Shown here in pieces: positions 1 through 17,329 of a stretch of DNA of 64,000 bases (positions are counted from its first letter, which is position 1; the number at the start of each line of letters is the position of its first letter). Where the stretch lies: contig NC_135372.1 in assembly GCF_049243985.1 (NCBI RefSeq), positions 98,013,318 to 98,077,317 of the forward strand, in the 5' to 3' direction. The notes under the pieces were generated by a model, which saw only the letters and a program-made list of their open reading frames with translations, searched no databases and was not told the DNA's origin. Position numbers and translations under genes: made by a program. Source of the stretch: Paroedura picta. Taxonomy: Eukaryota > Chordata > Lepidosauria > Squamata > Gekkonidae.

Positions 1-186
1 CTTGGAGGCCCCCCAACCATGAAGCATTTTAAACTAAGCCAATAAGCATGTTGGTAGCTAATATGTTTGTTCTAATATTTGCAATTATATGAAGAGTGGC
101 AGGTGGACCAACTTGACTGTCTCCACCCTTGAAGAAGGAGGGTCTAAAACCCAATTCAACCTTCAGCAGATACTGATCTTCCTAGA

Positions 187-350
187 TGGGTAGCCACAAT
201 ACTCTGTAACAGTAAAATAAAACTGGAGACCAGTAGCTCCTTAAAGATAAGCAAAATGTATTCCAGCACAAGCTTTCATGAGTCAGATGGCCTGGAGCAT
301 ACATTTATGCTGGAATAAGTTGTGTTAGTTTTTAAGGTGCCTGTAAATGC
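187..350. repeat. Foldback-family repeat, copy 1 (diverged)
   Basis: The left part resembles the arm 'GGCACCTTTAAGACCAACA' of a family seen eight more times in the window. The right part (about 305-345) resembles the reverse complement of the same arm, so the copy is an imperfect palindrome. It is old and diverged, and it lies downstream of the last visible P4 exon. Confidence 0.5.
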
Positions 351-860
351 CTGTTTTATTCAGAGAATGACCTCATCGTGACAACTGATTTTAATTCCAT
401 CCTACCAACCAGAAAAGAAATGTATCAGTACAATAGTAGATGGTTGACCAGTTCACACCATCCTCAAAATCGTAACTGCAGATGGTAGAGTATGTGTGAT
501 GTGCATGCTCAGTGGTTCCACCTTGATGTGCTTTTAACCCACTTTATTATTCTCAGTAATCCTCAGTAATCAGAGTAGAAGTACATGTTAACTAGGCCCC
601 TACCCAAAGGTATGGCCTAGTATGACCACTTATTTTGGGAAAATATTAAATTCAAAAATAGAATAATCTAAGATCAATCAGAAAAGTGTTCCACCTGACT
701 TAATGGTTTTACTCTATCCAATATACCTCAAAGGGTATCAAATCCACTGAAGTGAAGCAGAGCCTTTGTTCAGACATTCTGAGACTGAGAGCAGACTCGG
801 CAAGTCTTCCAAAAGATTTAACGGGTTTTCAGAAAATCATTTATTGAAAATGAAACTTAC

Positions 861-7659
<6,799 letters not shown>

Positions 7660-7735
7660 GATTCTTGGTTTTTGCTGCATACAACACCTGAAGAAGTTTT
7701 GTGCACCACAGCAGAAACTGGGCTAAAGCACCAGC

Positions 7736-7743
7736 TTTTTATA
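7736..7743 (-). promoter_or_regulatory. TATA box of P4
   Basis: TATAAAAA on the minus strand, with its near edge 77 bp upstream of the P4 ATG. The same spacing class is seen in P1, P2 and P3. Confidence 0.75.
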
Positions 7744-8242
7744 CCTTAGAAGCTGGCACCCCAAACCTTATCTATGTATACTGCTATTTCCCTTAGGCTT
7801 GTATTCAGCCATTATCAGCGCTCTTGTATGCTAAGAAAGGTTTTATCATTCCACTGACCTTTCATTAAAAACTATTTATAGGAGATTATTAAGATTTGAT
7901 AAGGAATAATAAGTGTACTTATATTGGTGTTATCAAGATATAGAATGATACAAACACTTCAGCCCCAATGTTATCCCCCCCAAAAAAAGAAACTGGTGAT
8001 CAAAAACCTATTAACCCACTGCTTCATTTAATAAATAAAAAGGGTGATATCCACAATCTTTATTACAGTAGATTTTTTTCATACTATCACTGTGGAGTAA
8101 TGCCAGTCTAAATAGATAATTGGGAGGGAGAAATTGTTCAATATGGACACATGGATTCTTGGAAGAAATCGTTCTCAGAATAGGTCACCTTATGGTTAAA
8201 AAAGGGAAAACAATGTAGAAATGAACTGGACAGATTTGAGGG

Positions 8243-8392
8243 GATTCAGGTGGGTAGCCATGTTATTCTGAAACAATAGAACAAAGTTTGAGTCTCGCAC
8301 CTTTAAGATCAACATAGTTTAATTCTAAGCTTAAAGACCAACTTTGATAGTCTTAAAGGTACACTGGACTCAAACTTTGTTCTAATGGCAGA
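8243..8392. repeat. Foldback-family repeat, copy 2
   Basis: The left arm (GGTGGGTAGCCATGTTATTC ... CACCTTTAAGATCAACA) is followed directly by its reverse complement (GATAGTCTTAAAGGTACACT ... CAAACTTTGTTCT), making an imperfect palindrome. Confidence 0.65.
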
Positions 8393-8835
8393 GGCTATAG
8401 TGGGATTTCTCAAGGATTTGTAAAGCAGCATGTTCTATTTTACTTACTCATAAATGATCTGGCATGAGGAATGAAGTGTAAAGTAGCCAATCAGACACAA
8501 TTTGAGTATAAAAGGTGGCCCCGGGGAGGCTCGCCTGGCCTCAACCAGAGCCAGGGCCTTTTCGGTCCTGGCCCCTACCTGATGGAATGAGCTCCCGAAG
8601 GAGCTGCGGGCTCTATGGGAGCTTCCAGCTTTCAGCAGGGCCCTGAAAACAGAGCAAATCAGGGCGAAGAGAAGATCTATGGGCCTCCCCAAAGGTTGAA
8701 TTCCCCACCATATGCCATCGGTAGGGGTTATCCTCTCCCTGATTCCCCAGCGAGGTGGGTATGCTGGTTGCCGCCAGTTGTTGGGTAGTTTTTAATTGTT
8801 GATTTTAAGGAAAATAGGAGTTTTAGGACATTATA

Positions 8836-11800
8836 CCCCCTTCAAGGATCGCTGCCTTGTTGTGGCAAGGGGGCTTGCGTAGCTCAGTGAAGCTATGAGC
8901 TATGCCGTGCAGGGCCACCCAAGACGGACAGGTCATAGCTGAGAGCTCTGACAAAAGGTGATCCACTGGAGAAGGAAATGGCAAACCACTCCAGTATCTT
9001 TGCCATGAAAACTCTATGGACAGTTCCAAAAGGCATAACGTTATGACGCTGGAAGATGAGCCCCTCAGGTCGGAAGGTGTCCAATATGCTACTGGGGATG
9101 AGCAGACGGCTAGTACGAGTAGCGCCAGAATGAATGAAGCGGCTGGGCCAAAGCCGAAAGGACGCTCAGTTGTGGAAGTAACTGGTGGCGAAAAGACAGT
9201 CCGATGCTGTAAAGATTTTTATTCCATAGGAACCTGGAACGTCAGATCCATGAATCAAGGCAAGCTGGACGTGGTCAAACAAGAAATGAGAAGACTGAAC
9301 ATCGACATTTTAGGAATCAGTGAACTAAAATGGACAGGAATGGGTGAATTTAATTCAGATGACCATCAGGTATACTACTGTGGACAAGAATCTCGCAGAA
9401 GAAATGGAGTAGCCTTCATAATCAATAAGAGAGTAGGAAAAGCAGTCTTGGGATACAATCCCCAAAATGACAGAATGATCTCAGTTCGAATCCAAGGCAA
9501 ACCATTCAACATCACAGTGATCCAGGTCTATGCCCCAACCACTGCTGCTGAAGAGGATGAAATTGATCAGTTCTATGAAGCCCTACAACACCTTATAGAA
9601 GCAACGCCAAAAAATGATGTGCTTATCATCATGGGGGATTGGAATGCTAAAGTAGGAAGCCAAAAGATAACCGGGATAACAGGCAAGTTTGGCCTTGGAG
9701 TACAAAATGAAGCAGGACACAGGCTGGTAGAATTTTGTCAAGAGAATACAATGGTCATAGCAAACACTCTTTTCCAACAACCCAAGAGACGACTCTACAC
9801 ATGGACATCACCAGACGGTCAACACAGAAATCAGATTGACTATGTGCTCTGCAGCCAAAGATGGAAAAGTTCTATACAGGCAATAAAAACAAGACCAGGA
9901 GCTGATTGTGGTTCAGATCATGAGCTTCTTGTTGCAAAATTTAGGCTTAAATTGAAAAAAGTAGGGAAAAGCACTAGGCCACTCAGGTATGAACTAAATC
10001 ATATCCCCGACGAATATACAGTAGAGGTGACAAATAGATTTAAGGAATTAGATCTGATAGACAGAGTGCCTGAAGAACTATGGACGGAGGTTCGCGACAT
10101 TGTACAAGAGGTAGGAACTAAAACCATCCCAAAGAAAAAGAAATGCAAGAAATCAAAATGGCTGTCTGAGGAAGCTTTACAAATAGCTAAGGAGAGAAGG
10201 GAAGTGAAAGGCAAGGGAGAAAGAGAAAGATACACCCAATTGAATGCAGAATTCCAGAGAAAAGCTAGAAGAGATAAGAATGCCTTCTTAAATGAACAGT
10301 GCAAACAAATAGAAGAAAACAATAGAATGGGGAGGACCAGAGATCTTTTCAAGAAAATTGGAGATATGAAGAGAACGTTTCATGCAAAGATGGGTATGAT
10401 AAGGGACCAAAATGGTAGGGACCTCACAGAAGCAGAAGAGATTAAGCAAAGGTGGCAAAATTATACAGAAGAACTATACAAGAGCGAGCTTAACATCCCT
10501 GATGACCACAATGGGGTAGTTACTGACCTGGAGCCAGACATCCTGGAATGTGAAGTCAAATGGGCCTTAGGAAGTCTGAGCAACAATAAAGCTAGTGGTG
10601 GTGACAACATTCCAGTTGAACTATTCAAAATCTTAAAGGACGATGCAGTAAAAGTGCTACACTCAATATGTCAGCAAATTTGGAAAACTCAGCAATGGCC
10701 ACAGGATTGGAAAAGGTCAGTTTACATTCCAATCCCAAAGAAGGGCAATGCCAAAGAATGTTCAAACTACCGCACCATTGCACTAATTTCTCATGCTAGC
10801 AAAGTTATGCTCAAAATCCTACAAGCTAGGCTCCAGCAATATGTGGACCGAGAACTTCCAGAAGTACAGGCAGGATTTCAAAGAGGCAGAGGAACTAGAG
10901 ATCAAATTGCCAACATACGCTGGATCATGGAAAAAGCTAGGGAGTACCAGAAGAACATCTACTTCTGCTTCATTGACTATGCAAAAGCCTTTGATTGTGT
11001 GGAGCACAACAAATTGTGGCAAGTTCTTAAAGAGATGGGAATACCAGAGCATCTTATTTGTCTCTTGAGAAATTTATATGCAGGTCAAGAAGCAACAGTG
11101 AGAACTGAACATGGAATCACGGATTGGTTCAAAATTGAGAAAGGAGTTCGGCAAGGCTGTATACTGTCGCCTTGTCTATTTAACTTGTATGCGGAGCACA
11201 TCATGAGAAAGGCGGGATTAGAGGAGTCACAAATTGGGATCAAGATTGCAGGGAGAAATATCAACAACCTCAGATATGCAGATGATACCACTCTAATGGC
11301 AGAAAGTGAAGAGGAACTAAAGAGCCTGTTGATTCGGGTGAAGGAGGAGAGTGCAAAAGTTGGCTTGAAACTCAACATCAAGAAAACAAAGATCATGGCA
11401 GCCGGCCCTCTGAGTTCCTGGCAAATAGATGGGGAAGAAATGGAGATAGTGACAGATTTTATTTTCCTGGGCTCCAAGATCACTGCAGATGGGGACTGCA
11501 GCAAAGAAATTAAAAGACGCTTGCTCCTGGGGAGGAAAGCTATGGCAAATCTAGACAGCATCCTAAAAAGCAGAGACATCACCCTGCCAACAAAAGTGCG
11601 TTTAGTCAAGGCTATGGTATTCCCAGTTGCAATGTATGGCTGCGAAAGTTGGACCATAAGGAAGGCCGAGCGTCAAAGAATTGAGGCTTTTGAACTCTGG
11701 TGCTGGAGAAGACTCTTGCGAGTCCCTTGGACTGCAAGGCGAACAAACCGGTCAGTCCTAGAGGAGATCAGCCCTGACTGCTCTTTAGAAGGCCAGATCC

Positions 11801-12059
11801 TGAAGATGAAACTCAAATACTTTGGCCACCTCATGAGAAGGAAGGACTCCCTGGAGAAGAGCCTAATGCTAGGAGTGGTCGAGGGCCAAAGAAGAAGGGG
11901 ACGACAGAGAATAAGGTGGATGGATGGAGTCACTGAAGCAGTAGGTGCAAACTTAAAAGGACTCCAGGGAATGGTAGAGGACAGGAAGGCCTGGAGGATC
12001 ATTGTCCATGGGGTCGCGATGGGTCGGACACGACTTCGCACATAACAACAACAACAACA
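8836..12059 (+). mobile_element. Full-length BovB (RTE) LINE
   Basis: About 3.2 kb. It starts in the BovB 5' leader (GAGAAGGAAATGGCAAACCA) and ends with TCGGACACGACTTCGCAC and an (AAC)n tail. An 11-bp target duplication, AGGACATTATA, flanks it (8825-8835 and 12060-12070). It carries one long ORF (9016-12045) with no stop or shift. The perfect duplication, intact ORF and clean AAC tail all point to a recent insertion. BovB is the usual source of the enzymes that move Sauria-type SINEs, and one such SINE lies at 51850-52138. Confidence 0.92.
9016..12045 (+). CDS. BovB ORF: AP endonuclease plus reverse transcriptase
   Basis: A 1009-codon ORF of an RTE-clade LINE, used for target-primed reverse transcription. 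The N-terminal endonuclease (about residues 70-315) shows GTWNVRSMN, ELKWTGMG with the catalytic Glu, GDWNAKVG and SDHELLV. The RT (about 520-800) shows YIPIPKKGNAKECSNYR, a fingers motif QAGFQRGRGTRDQ, FIDYAKAFDCVEH and the catalytic box LRYADDTTLMAE. The C-terminal region includes FELWCWRRLLRVPWTARR and ends shortly after GRQRIRWMDG. Length fits a whole BovB protein. The true start is uncertain: the first in-frame ATG is used, but translation may begin nearby. No internal damage was seen, so the copy could be competent; activity cannot be judged from sequence alone. Confidence 0.9.
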   Translation: MDSSKRHNVMTLEDEPLRSEGVQYATGDEQTASTSSARMNEAAGPKPKGRSVVEVTGGEKTVRCCKDFYSIGTWNVRSMNQGKLDVVKQEMRRLNIDILGISELKWTGMGEFNSDDHQVYYCGQESRRRNGVAFIINKRVGKAVLGYNPQNDRMISVRIQGKPFNITVIQVYAPTTAAEEDEIDQFYEALQHLIEATPKNDVLIIMGDWNAKVGSQKITGITGKFGLGVQNEAGHRLVEFCQENTMVIANTLFQQPKRRLYTWTSPDGQHRNQIDYVLCSQRWKSSIQAIKTRPGADCGSDHELLVAKFRLKLKKVGKSTRPLRYELNHIPDEYTVEVTNRFKELDLIDRVPEELWTEVRDIVQEVGTKTIPKKKKCKKSKWLSEEALQIAKERREVKGKGERERYTQLNAEFQRKARRDKNAFLNEQCKQIEENNRMGRTRDLFKKIGDMKRTFHAKMGMIRDQNGRDLTEAEEIKQRWQNYTEELYKSELNIPDDHNGVVTDLEPDILECEVKWALGSLSNNKASGGDNIPVELFKILKDDAVKVLHSICQQIWKTQQWPQDWKRSVYIPIPKKGNAKECSNYRTIALISHASKVMLKILQARLQQYVDRELPEVQAGFQRGRGTRDQIANIRWIMEKAREYQKNIYFCFIDYAKAFDCVEHNKLWQVLKEMGIPEHLICLLRNLYAGQEATVRTEHGITDWFKIEKGVRQGCILSPCLFNLYAEHIMRKAGLEESQIGIKIAGRNINNLRYADDTTLMAESEEELKSLLIRVKEESAKVGLKLNIKKTKIMAAGPLSSWQIDGEEMEIVTDFIFLGSKITADGDCSKEIKRRLLLGRKAMANLDSILKSRDITLPTKVRLVKAMVFPVAMYGCESWTIRKAERQRIEAFELWCWRRLLRVPWTARRTNRSVLEEISPDCSLEGQILKMKLKYFGHLMRRKDSLEKSLMLGVVEGQRRRGRQRIRWMDGVTEAVGANLKGLQGMVEDRKAWRIIVHGVAMGRTRLRT

Positions 12060-12143
12060 AGGACATTATATTTTATCTTGTAACCCGCCATGAGCCAGCT
12101 TTGCCGAGAGTGGCGGGAAATAAATATAAATATAATAATAATT

Positions 12144-13716
12144 TAAAAATAGGAACAAAAGTCTAACTTCATATTTATACAGTTCAAACAGTGTCTATCC
12201 AAGAAAGCAATCTTGGAGTTGTGATCAAGAGCTCACTGTTCAAATTTGCATTCTGCACCTGTGAAAAGGCAGCTTTGAAGTTCAAATTATCAGGAAATAG
12301 ATTAGAATAAAATTGTTGGCATCATGACATATAAAATCTATAGTGCAAAAGTATTTGGAATACAGTTCTAGTCACTCCAAAAAAGATAGTGTTGTACCTG
12401 GGGTAAAAAAGGAATTGGAGCACCTTACAATAAAGAAATGCTAAAAACTGTATATCCTAAAAGTTTAGAACAAAAAGACAATGTCAAAATGGACATTAAT
12501 CATAAAGTTATGAATGTTGTGGTGAATAAGTTTACCTCCCTCTACCACTAAAAGGTCACCAAATTAAACTGGTCAGCAATAGATTCAGAAGAGACAAAAC
12601 AAAATAATAATACACTGTATATTTACACAATGAAATTAATTGCTGCAATGGAGATAGCCATGCAAATCTGGATAGCTTTTTAAAAATTTAAATGGCTTTT
12701 TGCCATGACGTGCATTAGGGGAAGGCTGTTAAGAAGTATATGCTGCATAATTATAAGGCCTTCATGGAAAAGCTGGCACCATTTATATTGTTATATAATT
12801 ATAGAGTATCAGTTCTGGCAAGTTGTCCTTATCAGTCCCAGTGCCACACAGAACCCAAGGAAATTGTGGGAGGGGATGATCTATTGAAGTAAGCAATTAA
12901 TACTATCGGTCACCAGCTGGATAAACAATGGAAAGACCTCCCTGTGGTTTTCAAAGAAAAGGCTGACCAAATGTTTTCTGTTTTGCTTCCTTCAAGGTCA
13001 TCTGTTACTTATGCTGGAAGCTGCTGTTGTTTTTTTCCACCTGTAAAACACCACTGCTTAAGTGCTGCGCTTGAATATAGAAGCAAGAAAAGGAACACTA
13101 TACCAAGCAGAGAGAGAAAGAGAATTGGTATAGTGGGAGATAATTTTCATTCACTTGGAAACCCCTGTATATTTTGCATAATATGCTTGATCAGGAGGAT
13201 GTGTAAAATATCAGACAATGGCTCAAACACTGTTGCTATGAGAAGTGTGCAGTCACTGATGAAGCAATGCTTAGAGATCTCTGAGAGAATTAAAGTTAGT
13301 TCTCCCACTGCACCAGTTGTCTCTGGCTTGAATATAGAAGGCAAATATTATAATTCTTGCAAATATGAAACCAAAGGCCTACAACACATAATACATTCCT
13401 CATTTCCATTCCTAGGTACAAAGAAGAGAAGAAGACCCTGAAGGGGCAGCAAGAAGACAATTACATGGTATTCATTCAGATTGCTGCTCTTAGGGTAATT
13501 TCCTGCTTCTTCTCACGTTTGCCACTTCAGTCTCCTCTCTCACTCAGCTAGATATATAGTTAGGAACTTATCTCTGTTTCTCCTCTTTCCTATTGGTATG
13601 CTGGTTCCTAAATAAACCTCTTAAAATATTTTTTCTTCAGTTTCTCGACTGCCCCTCCTGAACCAGCCATCTCAGGGCAGTGTACAACATTTAATCTGTG
13701 AGCATCAATTCCATCA
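12144..13716. other. Intergenic, no gene recognised
   Basis: AT-rich DNA between the BovB and the hAT-like element. It contains a 165-codon ORF (12944-13441) with no family resemblance and an antisense L2-like scrap near 13670-13705. Nothing else can be supported. Confidence 0.6.
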
Positions 13717-13853
13717 CATTAAATTAAGGTTACCATTTGTGCCGCTTTTCGCGGGACTGTCCCGCCTTTGGCAAAATAGTCCTGCGTCCCGCCAGGTACT
13801 TAGAAAGTCCCGCACCCAGCTGCAAATTGCGCACTTGGCGCGGCTCTACCCAG

Positions 13854-13997
13854 CCTGACCGCCTGGCCTTCATCAACCTCAAGCGCCGCCCCCACACCAT
13901 GTACCATGTCTGCCTGGACTCCGCCTTCTTCAGAGGCGGGACCTGCGAGGGAAGGGAAGGGAAGGTGCACGGCAGCACGTGCAAGTTCAGCCCGGAG
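13854..13997 (+). other. Coding-exon-like segment inside the hAT-like element
   Basis: A 144-nt segment runs from a possible acceptor (CTCTACCCAG) to a strong donor (GAG followed by GTGAGTGAG). It is exactly 48 open codons in phase 0 at both ends. The third codon positions are almost all G or C. The translation includes RLAFINLKRRPHTMYHVCL and DSAFFRGGTCEGREG. I do not recognise the protein. The codon bias and splice borders suggest a captured piece of a real GC-rich host gene rather than chance, but this is an inference. Confidence 0.45.
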
Positions 13998-14255
13998 GTG
14001 AGTGAGCAAATGAGGTTAGCCGGGGATGCGAGCAGGCGGGGCAAGCAAGAAAACAAGGTGAGCCGAGGAAGAGAGTGGGCGGGGCATGCAAGCAAACGAG
14101 GTGAGCCGAGGAAGAGAGTGGGCGGGGCAAGCAAGCAAACAAGGTGAGCCGAGGAAGTGAGCGGGCAGAACAAGCAAGCAAACGAGGTGAGGCAGGGAAG
14201 TGAGCGGGTGGAGCTAGCAAGCAAACGAGGTGAGGCAGGGAAGGAGGCGGGCTTT
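13998..14255 (+). repeat. 43-bp minisatellite of splice-donor-like units
   Basis: Regular 43-bp units start at 14058, 14101, 14144 and 14187, with a partial at 14230. A longer first unit starts at 13998. Each begins GTGAGYSRRG-like after AG, and ends GCAAGCAAACRAG. The unit start coincides with the donor of the exon-like segment, so the array appears to have grown from that intron start. Confidence 0.85.
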
Positions 14256-16074
14256 GTCTTCTTGGCCACCACACTAAAGTTCCTCCCAGGTTGCCTTCTC
14301 TTTGGAGCTCGTGGCCTAACCTTCCCAATTTTCTCCCTGGTGCTTGTGTAAGTGTGCATGCTTATTATTGCTTTGTATATGTGTGTGCATATGCTGGGGT
14401 TCTCCTCCTGAGATCTACCCTGCCTTATAACTATCTCAAACCCTTTTTACAGTTAATTTCCCCTTCTCTGGGTAATCTCTCCCTTTCAGCACATATTTTT
14501 CAAGATTGGGAGGTACACTTCATTTTAATTATGGCATCCTTTAATTGTTTTCAGTAAAAACAATTTTACTTCTATTATTAGTCCTAATGCTGACTACAGG
14601 CTTTTTGGTTGATATTCCTTGAATTTTAGTCTGCATCAAAGAACAAGAGCATAGAAATGCTTATTGCAAGACTAACTTATATGTAAAACATTTAAAAACA
14701 AACTGAAACAGAGATGGAATGGCAACTTTAGCAAAAACATTTTATTATCACCATGTAGGGTGTCAAATGCTTTCTCCTACAGACTCCCCCTCGCTGGCAT
14801 GCTGGAGGTAAGAATTTACTCTGGGGCTCTCATATCTCCAGTGCCCCTGAGTTAACTACCCCTCTCACCTGGCATTAACCAGAAGGGGATCTTATATCCA
14901 AGAGGGATCTTACAATAGTGCTGTCAAGCAGCCAAGCCCAGGGGCAAAGAATGTGCAAGGCTCCTCAGCTGAATAACTGTAGTAACTACAAGGCACAAAC
15001 TCACTGGAACTAACTACAAGGCACAAACAACAAGATAGTTCCAGGTAGGGCTAAGCAAAATAAAAATAAATGGAAGGAATGTCACTTGTTAACTTACAAT
15101 CCTTCAACATCTGGTGCAGCCTCAGAGGGAGGCTGACTGTTGCATATTGAACCTCTCCCCAGGACTGTATTTACAAGCACCATCCTCCTTCATCATTCAC
15201 ACTGAACTTTCTTTTTTTGTCTGTCTGTCTCTCTAAACCCCAAACAAAGGAACAGCTCCCCTTTTTAGATCCCTCTCCCACATGGACTGATAGGGCATTG
15301 GCCAATCTGGGCACTAGGAGCTAGAGTTCAAGCCTGCCGGAAGCAGGACAGTCAACTGAGGGATGCTAACACATCCAAGAGATGGCATGTTTTTTCCTTT
15401 GGGTTGTAAACTATGCTCTCCACCCAGCAAAGTGTATCTTTCCCATGCTGTGCCAGTCTTTGGGATGCCATCTACCCTGTCCATCACCATAGCTGTCACA
15501 TTATCACTGCCATCTGCCCCTCATCTCACAAAGCACCTTTTAAGCAACTACAGCAATCTACAAAAAAAATTTTCACTTGAGTGAGAAATATGCCAAAGAA
15601 TAAAATAATAATAAAATAATGCTATGCATAAGTTTTTTAAATGTTTTATATTTGTTAATTGTAAATTGTTAATTGTTAAAAATTTTAAAAATTACAATAC
15701 TATTTTTGAATTCTATGAAAAATTTTGTTGCTCCATATAGAACCCCCCCCCCCCGTCAATGGTGTCCCTCTTTAGTAATCTTAAAATCTGGTCACCTTAC
15801 ATTAAATCAATAAAATAAATCATAATTAAAATGTATTAAAACACTTTACAAACTTATTAAACTACAAACTTATTAAAATACTCATTAATCAGTTTCTGTA
15901 TAATTGCTCTGCCAACAGGACTGTGGTATGTTTCTCCTGATGAGAAATAACCCAAGTGAACTATTATTTATTTATTATTTATTACTGCCTGATTTGTACT
16001 GTTTATTGCACTAAAGTGGCATAGGATCAATTCCGAAATGGCAGAACAAACACTGTATCCAATAGTCGTTGGAT

Positions 16075-16353
16075 GAGGCTGGGCCGCAAGGAAGATCTGG
16101 CCCCCCTTATAGAAGCAGTAGCGAAGTGCAATTGGCACCCTCTGTCTCCCATCCCCCCTCTAGAACAGGTTGTCTTGGGGTAGTATAGATAAGACTGGAG
16201 TTTTTTGCCACATCTGTTTTTACTGTTTACTGTGTTTAGTATATTTTATTCTTGTTTTATAGATTTTACTGTATGGTTTTATTGGGGGTTTTATATGCTG
16301 TAACTCACCTTGAGCCTCCTGGGAGAGGCGAGTAACAAATCTAAAGAATAATA
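16075..16353 (+). repeat. L2-type LINE 3' end
   Basis: T-rich 3'UTR followed by 'GTAACTCACCTTGAGCCTCC', GGGAGAGGCGAGTAACAAAT and an AATAATAATAAT tail. Confidence 0.6.
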
Positions 16354-16733
16354 ATAATTTACTTATTACATGTATTATTTAATAAATCCTTCTTAGCATC
16401 TACATGAAACCAAAATCTACATGAAACCAGTGATTTCAGCTTTGTTCTTACCAATTTGTGGCTAAAACATACATCTAAGTGATGAACTGGTGCCTAGAGG
16501 CATTTCTGAGACAGGTGAGAGCTAAGCAACTGAAACTTAATCCTGACAAAATGAAGGTACTACAGGTGGGTGGAAGGACTGAATTGAGGTGAAATTGTCA
16601 GTATATCAGTGACAATTGATCAGTGACAATAAAACAACACAAATCTTTCAGGGAAAAAAATCAGCCCAATTAATTTAATCTGTATTCACATCTGCAGTTT
16701 TGATCCAAATCCACAGTTAACAATAGCTTATAC

Positions 16734-17098
16734 CAGCTTTTTTCAACCTTTTGACCATGGAGGCACCCCTGGAATAATATTTCAGGCTTTGAGGAGCCCC
16801 AGAAGTGATGTCAGCTGTCCATGCCTCCGTGCTACACTACCATAATTGGAATGTCACCAGAAGTTACATCACCACCTGCATTAACAGGCAGTCTTGGGTG
16901 GGGGGCAGGGTTTATGGTGGGAATAGGTGTCCACTCCCTACATGGAACAGAAACCATGAGAGAACTCAATCATGCTTGGAAGGGGGAGGGGAAACAAAAT
17001 GGCCAGTTCCCTAGCTTGTGGCCAAGTCCATTAAGGCAGATGAGGGAATGCTGCAGACGCCTCTGGAGCTCCTGCAGACCCCTGGTTGGGAATCCCTG
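16734..17098. mobile_element. hAT-type MITE
   Basis: The ends read CAGCTTTTTTCAACC (left) and CAGGGATTCCCAACC (inward from the right). Flanking 8-mers GCTTATAC and GCCTACAG are similar, consistent with a decayed 8-bp duplication. There is no coding potential. Confidence 0.65.
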
Positions 17099-17111
17099 GC
17101 CTACAGAAACA

Positions 17112-17325
17112 AGATTCAAGTGGGTAGCCATGTTGATCTGAAGCAGCAGAACAAATTTTGAATCCAGTGTCACCTTTAAGACCAACAAAGTTTTATTCAA
17201 AGTATAAGCTTTTGTGTGCATGCACACTTCACTGTATTTTAGGAAGCATGTGTGCACATGAAAGTTCATACCTTAAATAAAACCTTGTTTGTCTTAAAGG
17301 TGCCACTAGACTCAAAATTTGTTCT
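17112..17325. repeat. Foldback-family repeat, copy 3 (best preserved)
   Basis: The left arm 17112-17230 contains 'CACCTTTAAGACCAACAAAG' and TTTTATTCAAAGTATAAGC. The right arm 17230-17325 contains the matching CTTAAATAAAACCTTG and GTCTTAAAGGTGCCACT. The arms are about 90 bp and can pair along most of their length. Confidence 0.75.
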
Positions 17326-17329
17326 GCTA

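Larger units (their letters stand above)
8520..12143 (+). repeat. L2-type LINE 3' end split by the BovB insertion
   Basis: The left part (8520-8835) matches the conserved L2 end with GCCAGGGCCTTTTCGGTCC and CTGGCCCC. The right part (12060-12143) continues with 'TGTAACCCGCCATGAGCC' and an ATAAATATAAATATAATAAT tail. The BovB at 8836-12059 sits between them, flanked by AGGACATTATA on both sides. Removing it gives a continuous L2 3' end. Confidence 0.8.
13725..15799. mobile_element. hAT-like non-autonomous element with internal cargo
   Basis: The termini are TAAGGTTACCA (left) and TAAGGTGACCA (inward from the right). They are flanked by a perfect 8-bp duplication CATTAAAT (13717-13724 and 15800-15807), which is the hAT signature. 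Both ends contain motifs typical of reptile hAT MITEs (GGGACTGTCCCG left, GAGGGACACC from the right). The 2.07-kb interior contains a coding-exon-like segment (13854-13997), a 43-bp minisatellite (13998-14255), and about 1.4 kb of unidentified DNA with poly-C near 15744. No transposase is visible. It could also be a short hAT that later received insertions. Confidence 0.65.

Noticed and set aside
12944-13441. 165-codon plus-strand ORF in the P3-P4 intergenic region
   Set aside because: No recognisable domain, no codon bias, no splice or promoter context. Consistent with chance in this much DNA.
13590-13660. Possible terminal-repeat-like scrap with AATAAA
   Set aside because: Isolated and short, with an L2-like scrap on one side. 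No supporting structure.
13730-14359. 209-codon minus-strand ORF
   Set aside because: It is the antisense reading of the 43-bp minisatellite, giving Leu-Ala-Ser-Pro-rich low-complexity protein.
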